From positions 55,453-119,452 of the forward strand of contig NZ_LZSQ01000131.1 in NCBI RefSeq assembly GCF_001665535.1: a stretch of DNA of 64,000 bases. The letters run 5' to 3'. Below, piece after piece: positions 57,846-64,000 of the stretch. Every line of letters starts with the position of its first letter. The first letter of the stretch is position 1. The translations under genes were made by a program, and so were the position numbers. Origin of the DNA: Mycobacterium sp. 852002-51961_SCH5331710 (GTDB taxonomy: Bacteria; Actinomycetota; Actinomycetes; Mycobacteriales; Mycobacteriaceae). The notes under the pieces are model-generated. The model made no database searches. It saw only the letters and a program-made list of their open reading frames with translations, and was not told where the DNA came from.

Positions 57846-59087
57846 GTGAAGATCCTCATGGTGTCGTGGGAGTACCCGCCGGTCGTGGTCGGCGGGCTGG
57901 GCCGACACGTGCATCACCTGGCCACCGCGCTCGCCGAGGCGGGCCACGAGATCGTCGTCCTCAGCCGCCGACCCTCCAACACGGATCCGAGCACGCATCC
58001 GACCACCGACGAGATCGCCGAGGGCGTCCGCGTCGTGGCAGCGGCACACGATCCGCACGAGTTCGACTTCGGTAGCGACATGATGGCGTGGACGTTGGCG
58101 ATGGGCCACTCGATGGTCCGCACGGGTCTGACGCTGAAGACCCGCCGCGGCCGCCCGTGGCGTCCCGACGTCGTGCACGCACACGACTGGCTGGTCGCGC
58201 ACCCCGCCATTGCCCTGGCCGAGTTCTTCGACGTGCCATTGGTTTCCACGATCCACGCCACGGAGGCCGGGCGGCACTCCGGATGGGTGTCGGGTCGCAT
58301 CAGCCGGCAGGTGCACGCGGTGGAGTCCTGGCTGGTGCACGAATCCGATTCGCTGATCACGTGTTCGGCGTCGATGCGCGACGAGGTCGGTGAGCTCTTC
58401 GGACCCGGACTGGCCGAGTCGTACGTCATTCGCAACGGAATCGACTGCGGTCGTTGGCCATTCGCACAGCGACGACCCCGGACGGGCCCCGCGCAGCTGC
58501 TGTACCTGGGCCGCCTCGAGTACGAGAAGGGCATTCACGACGCGATCGCCGCCCTCCCCCGCATCCGACGCACGCATCCGGGCACCACGCTGACGGTCGC
58601 CGGCGAGGGCACGCAACTGGACTGGCTCGTCGAGCAGGCGCGAAAGCACAAGGTGCTCAAGGCGACGTCGTTCGTCGGGCACCTCGACCACGACGCGCTG
58701 GTCGACCTGTTGCACACCGCCGACGCGGCCGTGCTGCCCAGCCACTACGAACCGTTCGGCATCGTCGCGCTGGAGGCCGCCGCGACCGGAATCCCGCTGG
58801 TGACGTCGAACGTCGGCGGCTTGGGAGAAGCCGTCCTCAACGGCCAGACCGGAGTGTCCTACCCGCCGCGCGATGTCGCCGCGCTGGCCGCGGCGGTGCG
58901 CTCGGTGCTCGACGACCCACACGCCGCCCAACAACGCGCCGACGCCGCCCGCGAGCGGCTCACCTCCGAGTTCGAATGGCACGCGATCGCCGACGAGACC
59001 GCTCAGGTGTATCTGGCCGCGAAACGGCGGGAGCGCGAACCACACCGGCGCCGTCCCATCGTCGAACACGCCCTACCCGGCCGCTAG
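57846..59087 (+). CDS. GT4 alpha-1,4-glucosyltransferase (Rv3032 type)
   Basis: This 413-residue GT-B enzyme (Rv3032 homologue) lengthens the alpha-1,4-glucan of methylglucose lipopolysaccharide and contributes to glycogen or capsular glucan. The N-terminal VSWEYPPVVVGGLGRHVHHL, the HAHDWLVAHPA motif and the C-terminal SHYEPFGIVALEAAATG are typical of GT4 glycogen-synthase-like proteins. I chose the GTG at 57846, which has AGGAG upstream. It follows GH57 after 58 bases. Confidence 0.92.
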   Translation: MKILMVSWEYPPVVVGGLGRHVHHLATALAEAGHEIVVLSRRPSNTDPSTHPTTDEIAEGVRVVAAAHDPHEFDFGSDMMAWTLAMGHSMVRTGLTLKTRRGRPWRPDVVHAHDWLVAHPAIALAEFFDVPLVSTIHATEAGRHSGWVSGRISRQVHAVESWLVHESDSLITCSASMRDEVGELFGPGLAESYVIRNGIDCGRWPFAQRRPRTGPAQLLYLGRLEYEKGIHDAIAALPRIRRTHPGTTLTVAGEGTQLDWLVEQARKHKVLKATSFVGHLDHDALVDLLHTADAAVLPSHYEPFGIVALEAAATGIPLVTSNVGGLGEAVLNGQTGVSYPPRDVAALAAAVRSVLDDPHAAQQRADAARERLTSEFEWHAIADETAQVYLAAKRREREPHRRRPIVEHALPGR

Positions 59088-59099
59088 AGCGGGCGAAGG

Positions 59100-59115
59100 T
59101 TCGACCGGGGTCGAA
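59100..59115. promoter_or_regulatory. Candidate ArsR operator TTCGAC-N4-GTCGAA
   Basis: A perfect 6-4-6 palindrome lies 24 bases before the MFS start codon, in the 52-base gap after the glycosyltransferase gene. The adjoining ArsR gene is the natural candidate to bind it. Confidence 0.55.
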
Positions 59116-59139
59116 TCATTTCCGACCTAGCGTGCGGAT

Positions 59140-60537
59140 ATGGGCTCGCACGGCATCACCTTCCGCTCGGCACTCACCCTGGTCGCCGCGTATCTGGGCC
59201 TCTTCGTCGGCCTCATCGACGCCAACGCGGTCAACCTCGCACTGCCTGCGATCCGCGACGACCTCGGGGGCGGGGTGTCGGGCGCGCAGTGGACGATCGA
59301 CGCCTACAACATCGCGTTCGCCGCACTGCTGTTGACCGCCGGGTCGTTGGGCGATCGGTTCGGCCGGCGCCGCCTTCTGCGGTTGGGGCTGCTCGTGTTC
59401 GTCTCGGCGTCGGTCGCGTGCGCGGTCGCACCGTCGCTGCCGCTGCTGCTCGTCGCCCGCACGCTGCAGGGTGTCGGCGCGGCGGTCATGCTCCCGCAGG
59501 GCCTGGCGATCACCGCCGCCGCGTTCCCCGACCCCGTTGAACGCGCCCGCGCGACCGCTGCGTGGGCCATGGCGGCCGCGATGAGCACTGCTGTCGGCCC
59601 CATCCTCGGCGGGGTCCTCACCGATACCGCGGGCTGGCGACAGATCTTCTGGCTCAACGCACCCATCGGCGTCCTGGCCCTGGTGATGACGTACGCGTAT
59701 CTACCGGAGTCACGCGACGATCGTCCCGCCGGAATCGACTGGCGCGGTCAGGTTCTCGCGATCCTGGCGCTCGCATCCGTGACCGTCGCGCTGGTCGAGG
59801 GGCACACCATGTCACCGGCGTGGCTGGTGACACTGGCGGTGGCGGCAGCCGCCGTAGTGGCAGCCTTCGTCGGCAGCCAGCAACGGGCACGGCACCCGAT
59901 GCTGCCCCTCGCGATGTTCCGCAGCCGGCCGCTCGTCACCGCGCTGATCGCGACGTTCACGATGACCCTCGGCATCTACGGGCTTCTGCTCGTCAACAGC
60001 TTCGCCTTCCAACAACAGCGCGGGGCGAGCGCCCTGGCCACGGCGTGGTGGTTCATTCCGCTGCCGCTGACGTACCTGGTGCTCATTCCGGTGGTGAACG
60101 CGATGACGCGGCGGACGAATCCTCGAACCCCGATGACCGCGGGCCTGCTGTTGATGGCGACGGGCCTGGGTGTCTACGCCTGCGTGGGCCCGCAGGCGAA
60201 CATCTGCTTGCTCGAGGCGGCGTTCGTCCTCGCGGGTGCCGGGCTAGCCCTCAACACCGCCCCCGCGGTGGGGTTGGCGATGTCGGCCATGCCGATTCGA
60301 CGCAGTGGGCTGGCCTCGGGCGTGGTGAACCTCGCTCGGCTCGTCGGTATCACCGTCGGCGTAGCGTCATTGGGGAGCATCATGGCCGCGGTCGACGACA
60401 TCGGCGGCGTACGTGCCGCGCTGGCGCTCGGCGTGGCGGCCCTGCTGGCCGGTGCGCTGATCACCTATCGGTCGCGCCCCGCCGCCTTCGAAAGAGGAAG
60501 GGAGGACGTGTCATGCGTGACGTCACCGAGGTCGTGA
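59140..60537 (+). CDS. MFS drug-efflux-type transporter (DHA2/EmrB group)
   Basis: This 465-residue protein has about 14 membrane segments, including AYLGLFVGLIDANAVNLALP, GAQWTIDAYNIAFAALLLTAG, the motif GSLGDRFGRRRLL and the antiporter motif MSTAVGPILGGVL. This is the EmrB/QacA group of proton-driven exporters. It overlaps the next gene by 25 bases. The ArsR-type partner implies substrate-induced expression. It has no counterpart at this position that I recall in M. tuberculosis. Confidence 0.88.
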   Translation: MGSHGITFRSALTLVAAYLGLFVGLIDANAVNLALPAIRDDLGGGVSGAQWTIDAYNIAFAALLLTAGSLGDRFGRRRLLRLGLLVFVSASVACAVAPSLPLLLVARTLQGVGAAVMLPQGLAITAAAFPDPVERARATAAWAMAAAMSTAVGPILGGVLTDTAGWRQIFWLNAPIGVLALVMTYAYLPESRDDRPAGIDWRGQVLAILALASVTVALVEGHTMSPAWLVTLAVAAAAVVAAFVGSQQRARHPMLPLAMFRSRPLVTALIATFTMTLGIYGLLLVNSFAFQQQRGASALATAWWFIPLPLTYLVLIPVVNAMTRRTNPRTPMTAGLLLMATGLGVYACVGPQANICLLEAAFVLAGAGLALNTAPAVGLAMSAMPIRRSGLASGVVNLARLVGITVGVASLGSIMAAVDDIGGVRAALALGVAALLAGALITYRSRPAAFERGREDVSCVTSPRS

Positions 60538-61274
60538 CGGGCGACGTCGACATCGCCTCTCTCGCGTCGTTGCTGTCGGATCCGGCGCGCTGCAAGGTGC
60601 TGCTGGCGCTGGACGACGGGCGCGCGCTGCCGGCCAGTGTGCTCGCCGACGAGGCCGGTGTCAGTCGATCGACCGCCAGCAGCCACCTCGCCAAGCTCAC
60701 CGACGCCGGCCTGCTCTCCGTGGAGACCCACGGCCGAAACCGCTACTACCGGTTGGCCGGACGCGAGGTCGGCGAGCTTCTCGAACACCTCGGGCGGCTG
60801 GCGCCGATGCGTCCGGTGCGGTCGCTTCGCGAAGGCACCCGCGCGGCGCGGCTGCGCGCGGCCCGCACCTGCTACGACCACCTCGCGGGCCGCCTCGGGG
60901 TCCAGTTGATGGGCAGTCTGCTCGAACGCGAGATCCTCGTCGGCGGCGACGGTCGATACGATCCGCGCCGCGACGCACGTGACGCGCTGAGCAGCCCGGG
61001 CTACGACGTCCACTACGAGCTGACCGACGACGGCCGATACCTCCTCTCCAGGATCGGTGTCGAGATACCCGACACCAGAAGGCCTCTGGTCCGTTACTGC
61101 ATCGACTGGACCGAGCAACGCCACCACGTCGCCGGTGCTCTGGGGCGCGCGCTGCTCGACCGCTTCCTCGCGGCGGGATGGGTGAAGCGAGCGGCCAGGG
61201 GCCGAGGCGTCGCCGTGACCGACAGCGGCGGCCGGGCGTTCGCCGAGCACTTCGGCATCCAGTGGCGAGGCTGA
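60513..61274 (+). CDS. ArsR-family regulator with C-terminal ligand domain
   Basis: This 253-residue regulator has an ArsR winged helix (SLLSDPARCKVLLALDDGRAL; VSRSTASSHLAKLTDAGLL). A longer-than-usual C-terminal region contains CIDWTEQRHHVAGALG, which recurs in this subgroup and holds a Cys and two His that could bind metal or ligand. The ATG at 60513 has GGGAGG eight bases upstream and lies inside the end of the MFS gene. It probably controls that exporter. Confidence 0.83.
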   Translation: MRDVTEVVTGDVDIASLASLLSDPARCKVLLALDDGRALPASVLADEAGVSRSTASSHLAKLTDAGLLSVETHGRNRYYRLAGREVGELLEHLGRLAPMRPVRSLREGTRAARLRAARTCYDHLAGRLGVQLMGSLLEREILVGGDGRYDPRRDARDALSSPGYDVHYELTDDGRYLLSRIGVEIPDTRRPLVRYCIDWTEQRHHVAGALGRALLDRFLAAGWVKRAARGRGVAVTDSGGRAFAEHFGIQWRG

Positions 61275-61325
61275 TCGAAACATACTGGAAGGCAAGCACA
61301 TCGATGCTGCCCGGGTGACGTGCCG

Positions 61326-61358
61326 ACTGGCGGGGATCGCAGTTTGATCCCCGCCAGT
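61326..61358. terminator. Bidirectional hairpin between ArsR and the IniB-like gene
   Basis: ACTGGCGGGGATC and its perfect complement form a 13-bp stem with a seven-base loop between two convergent genes. No long U-run follows on either strand, but position and stability suggest a terminator. Confidence 0.6.
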
Positions 61359-61375
61359 GGCGTTGTGTGCTCGGC

Positions 61376-62374
61376 TCAGAACAGGCCGGCGTCGACCGTG
61401 GTGTCGACATCGACGTCGGTGTTGACCTGACCGGAGTTGTCGGTCGAGTTGTCCTGTCCGGAGTTGTCGACCGAATTGTCGACCGAATTGTCCACCGAGT
61501 TGTCTTCGACACTCGTGCCGCCGGAGATCCCGCCCGACACGCTGCCGTCGATATCGCCGACAGTGGTCTGGTTGCCATCGACATTGGTGGTCGTGGTGTC
61601 GTTGTCGTTGATCACGATGCCCCCACCCGAACCGCCGGCCCCGCCGGTGGCGTTGCCGCCGTCGTTGCCCACACCGATCAGCCCGCCGCCGCCGTCACCG
61701 CCAGAAGCGCTGCCACCGCTGCCCCCACTCATGTCGACGTCGTTGATGACCGGGCCGTCGTTGTCGGAGATGATGTCCCCACCAGCGGTCTGATCACCGC
61801 TGTCGTCGATCTCGTTGTCCTCACCAATGTTGACATTGGAGTCCTCGATGTCACCGGTGTTGACGTTCTCGTTGTCATCGCCGACCACGTTGCCGTCGCC
61901 CTCGACATTGGTGGCATCGATATCGCCGGCATTGCCGGTGTTGACGACCCCGCCGTCGGTGGCGGTGTTGGTGGTCTTGTCACCGAAGGTGATGTCACCG
62001 AACTCCAGATCGAAGTTGCCGATGCCCTGCTGCTGATCGGCGCCGGCATGGTTGACCGTGTTGGTCTCCGGGCTCAGGAACCGGGTGTCGTTGTGGCTGA
62101 GCGTGTCGTTGTTGGACAACACCTCGGTCTGACGCTGCGGAGTGAACGCAATCCCATGCGTCTGAGCCACCGCCTGCTGCAAACCCACCACCGGATCCCC
62201 ACCACCGTGCACCACCGCCGCCGGCGCGACCGCCGCGGCAGCGTGTTGGAGTTGGGCCGCCGAGGCGTTGTGCACGCCGGCGCTGCACATGGCCCGCTCG
62301 GGGTCGTCGACGAAGGCCTGGGCCGAGACCTCGTCGCGAAACAGGTTCAGAATCCAGTCGATTACGTTCGTCAT
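61376..62374 (-). CDS. IniB N-terminal-domain protein with acidic Asp/Asn-rich repeats
   Basis: This 332-residue protein begins MTNVIDWILNLFRDEVSAQA and continues to ERAMCSAGV, the N-terminal domain of IniB, the product of the isoniazid-inducible operon in M. tuberculosis. From about residue 110 it is almost free of Lys and Arg and very rich in Asp, Asn, Gly, Ser and Thr. Units such as GDGNVVGDDN and four-residue DNSV repeats (12-bp DNA repeats at 61466-61501) occur. There is no signal peptide. The usual partners iniA and iniC are not beside it. The ATG at 62374 has GGAG close upstream. Confidence 0.8.
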   Translation of the reverse strand: MTNVIDWILNLFRDEVSAQAFVDDPERAMCSAGVHNASAAQLQHAAAAVAPAAVVHGGGDPVVGLQQAVAQTHGIAFTPQRQTEVLSNNDTLSHNDTRFLSPETNTVNHAGADQQQGIGNFDLEFGDITFGDKTTNTATDGGVVNTGNAGDIDATNVEGDGNVVGDDNENVNTGDIEDSNVNIGEDNEIDDSGDQTAGGDIISDNDGPVINDVDMSGGSGGSASGGDGGGGLIGVGNDGGNATGGAGGSGGGIVINDNDTTTTNVDGNQTTVGDIDGSVSGGISGGTSVEDNSVDNSVDNSVDNSGQDNSTDNSGQVNTDVDVDTTVDAGLF

Positions 62375-62465
62375 CTCCGTGGTCCTTTCGTGTCGCTGAG
62401 AGTTGGTCGCCGGGCCGTCCGGCGAACTGATGCGAACGTTATGGATCCGAAGAGCCCCCGCAAAC

Positions 62466-62510
62466 GGGTCGACGCCCCCTTGCCGGGACCCGCGCATGCA
62501 GGGTCGACGC
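62466..62510. repeat. Direct repeat upstream of the IniB-like gene
   Basis: GGGTCGACGC occurs at 62466-62475 and again at 62501-62510, 35 bp apart and about 95-135 bases upstream of the start. A G-rich tract (about 62518-62545) follows toward the acyltransferase gene. The role is unknown; paired activator or repressor sites are possible. Confidence 0.4.
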
Positions 62511-62558
62511 AGCACCCCGTTAGGGGGTTAGGGGGTGGCTAGGGAGAGGCGGGCTGCG

Positions 62559-63296
62559 CTAGCGCGAGGCCTTCTTGCGTTCGATGTCGGCAAGGGCCGC
62601 CGCGAGCTCCGCCCGTTGCGCCGCCGATGTCTCCCAGGCGAGTTGGCGGTTCTTGACCACCTTCGCCGGCGCGCCGACCGCGATCGAGTAGTCGGGGATG
62701 TCGCCCCGCACCACCGCGTGCGATCCGAGCACGCAACCGCGCCCGATCGTGGTGTTGCGCAACACGGTGACCTTGACGCCGACCCAGGTGTCGGGCCCGA
62801 TCCTCACCGGCCCCTTGATGATGCCCTGGTCTTTGATCGGCATGTTGATGTCGTCCATGCGATGGTCGAAATCGCAGATGTAGCACCAGTCGGCCATCAA
62901 CACCGAATCACCCAACTCGATGTCGAGGTAGGTGTTGATGACGTTGTCGCGGCCGAGCACCACCTTGTCGCCGAACCGCAGTGAGCCTTCGTGACAGCGG
63001 ATGGTGTTCTTGTCGCCGATGTGCACCCAGCGGCCGATCTCCATCGTCGACAGCTCGGGCGTCGCCTCGATCTCGACGCCCTTGCCGAGGAAGACCATGC
63101 CGCGCGTGATGATGTGCGGATTGCGCAGCTTGAACTTCAGCAGTCGCCAGTAACGCACCAAGTACCACGGGGTGTAGGCGCGGTTGGCCAGCACCCATTT
63201 CAGCGAGGCCAGGGTCAGGAACTTCGCCTGCCTCGGGTCACGCAGCCGCGACCCTCGCCAGCGCTTGTGCAATGGCGCGCCCCACATGGTCGTCAT
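62559..63296 (-). CDS. Hexapeptide-repeat acyltransferase (Rv3034c type)
   Basis: This 245-residue left-handed beta-helix protein has the hexapeptide rhythm in GKGVEIEATPELSTMEIG, VVLGRDNVINTYLDI and VLRNTTIGRGCVLGSHAVV. The active-site histidine is probably in CDFDHRMDD. The M. tuberculosis homologue Rv3034c is linked to acylation of methylglucose lipopolysaccharide. The ATG at 63296 is chosen. It lies divergent to the beta-propeller lipoprotein and three genes away from the GH57/GT4 pair. Confidence 0.85.
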   Translation of the reverse strand: MTTMWGAPLHKRWRGSRLRDPRQAKFLTLASLKWVLANRAYTPWYLVRYWRLLKFKLRNPHIITRGMVFLGKGVEIEATPELSTMEIGRWVHIGDKNTIRCHEGSLRFGDKVVLGRDNVINTYLDIELGDSVLMADWCYICDFDHRMDDINMPIKDQGIIKGPVRIGPDTWVGVKVTVLRNTTIGRGCVLGSHAVVRGDIPDYSIAVGAPAKVVKNRQLAWETSAAQRAELAAALADIERKKASR

Positions 63297-63376
63297 GGCC
63301 GGAAAGCCTACGCGAGGGATTGGGTGCGGAACGGTTACCCTCACGTGGACCGACGACGAGGAACGGGAAGGATCGA

Positions 63377-64000
63377 GTGTTCCGGCGATTGACCGTGCTG
63401 GCGTCCGCAGCGCTGATCACGGCCACCTTGGCAGGCTGCCAGGACACCGATTCCTGGGTCGACGCCAAGGCTGCCGACGGCTGGGCCGCCCAGTACCGCG
63501 ACGCCGCCAACAGCAGCTATCAGACGGTGGCAGGCGCCGACACGCTCCGGCTGGAGTGGACCCGGTGGGTCAAGGGTGAACTCGCCGCCGAGGTCGCGCT
63601 CGGCACCGGCAGCTACCTGGCCGCCAACGCCCAGACCCGCGAGGGTTGCTCGTTGATGGTGTGGGAGGCCGACAACAAGGCCCGGCAGCGGTGGTGCACC
63701 CGCCTCGTCCAGGGCGGCGGTGCGTCCGGCCCGCTGTTCGACGGCTTCGACAACCTCTACGTCGGCCAACCGGGGGCCATGCTGTCGTTCCCGCCGACGC
63801 AGTGGATCCGCTGGCGCCAACCGGTCATCGGGATGCCGACCACGCCGCGGATCCTGAGCCCGGGCCACCTGCTGGTCGTGACGCATCTGGGTCAGGTGCT
63901 GGTGTTCGACGCCCACCGCGGCACGGTCGACGGCAGCCCGGTGGACCTGGTCGCCGGCATCGATCCGAAGGACTCCGAACGCGGGCTCGGCGACCAGGTC
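63377..64000 (+). CDS. Beta-propeller lipoprotein (Rv3035 type), 3' end outside window
   Basis: The first 208 residues are present. A signal peptide (VFRRLTVLASAALITATLAGC) ends in the lipobox LAGC, and the following sequence shows PQQ-type propeller strands (GGASGPLFDGFDNLYVGQPG; GHLLVVTHLGQVLVFDAHRG). The GTG start at 63377 places the lipobox normally. In M. tuberculosis the homologue Rv3035 has about 360 residues, so roughly 150 are missing here. The function is unknown; a scaffold or sugar-binding role at the cell surface is plausible. Confidence 0.8.
   Translation, partial: MFRRLTVLASAALITATLAGCQDTDSWVDAKAADGWAAQYRDAANSSYQTVAGADTLRLEWTRWVKGELAAEVALGTGSYLAANAQTREGCSLMVWEADNKARQRWCTRLVQGGGASGPLFDGFDNLYVGQPGAMLSFPPTQWIRWRQPVIGMPTTPRILSPGHLLVVTHLGQVLVFDAHRGTVDGSPVDLVAGIDPKDSERGLGDQV

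Noticed and set aside
1..64000. CRISPR arrays, insertion sequences, prophage genes and ESX/PPE loci
   Set aside because: No regularly spaced repeats, transposase or integrase motifs, tail or capsid genes, WxG100 or PPE proteins were seen.

Overview
The window is chromosomal DNA of a pigmented, non-tuberculous mycobacterium (Mycolicibacterium-like). The base composition is strongly G+C-rich, GTG and TTG starts are common, and gene order follows the M. tuberculosis backbone from about Rv2982c to Rv3035 (homologue numbers are from memory, not from a search). Genes cover nearly all of it; no gap without a gene exceeds about 260 bases.

Layout. 1-16.4 kb: gpsA start, fbiD (cofactor F420), ppk1, mutT1, hupB, leuD-leuC with a divergent IclR-type regulator, tRNA-Glu and tRNA-Gln beside gltX, a FAH-family hydrolase, an MFS transporter, a membrane protein, leuB, serA and an FAD oxidoreductase. 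16.5-24.1 kb: a tightly coupled carotenoid operon (crtE-crtI-crtB-crtYc-crtYd-methyltransferase-crtU-Rieske protein) expected to make an aromatic carotenoid of the isorenieratene type. 24.1-26.7 kb: a DUF2945/DUF3140 pair, idi (isopentenyl diphosphate isomerase), a CarH-like MerR/B12-binding regulator and an unknown gene. 26.7-30.4 kb: ilvB-ilvN-ilvC, preceded by a leader peptide and an intrinsic terminator. 30.4-47.8 kb: a PH-domain protein, DoxX, lppZ, gatB, a MarR regulator with a decaying oxidoreductase/DoxX neighbour, pfkA, gatA-gatC, an ACT protein, ligA, an acyl-CoA ligase, a SRPBCC/ArsR pair, a MetE-like protein and lpqA. 47.8-64 kb: mnmA, iscS, an acyltransferase pair resembling OlsA/OlsB, a nitroreductase/NAD(P)-binding pair, etfBA, the methylglucose lipopolysaccharide-type cluster (methyltransferase, GH57, GT4, and further on a hexapeptide acyltransferase), an MFS/ArsR operon, an acidic IniB-domain protein and a truncated beta-propeller lipoprotein.

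How the genes work together. Branched-chain amino acid synthesis is spread over leuCD, leuB and ilvBNC, with two likely control layers: the IclR/LtbR-type repressor and a transcription attenuator before ilvB. Glutaminyl-tRNA is probably made indirectly, since gltX, both tRNAs and all three GatCAB subunits lie here. The pigment operon has its own isoprene supply (idi) and a B12-type regulator next door. SigF-like promoter motifs precede crtE, idi and the DUF2945 gene, so pigment and stress functions may be switched on together.

The observations I consider most worth checking are the leaderless ilvB leader/attenuator, a three-copy family of REP-like palindromes that abut stop codons (one supplies the C-terminus of two convergent genes), the SigF-like promoter set, and the CarH-like regulator that lacks the usual tryptophan over cobalamin.
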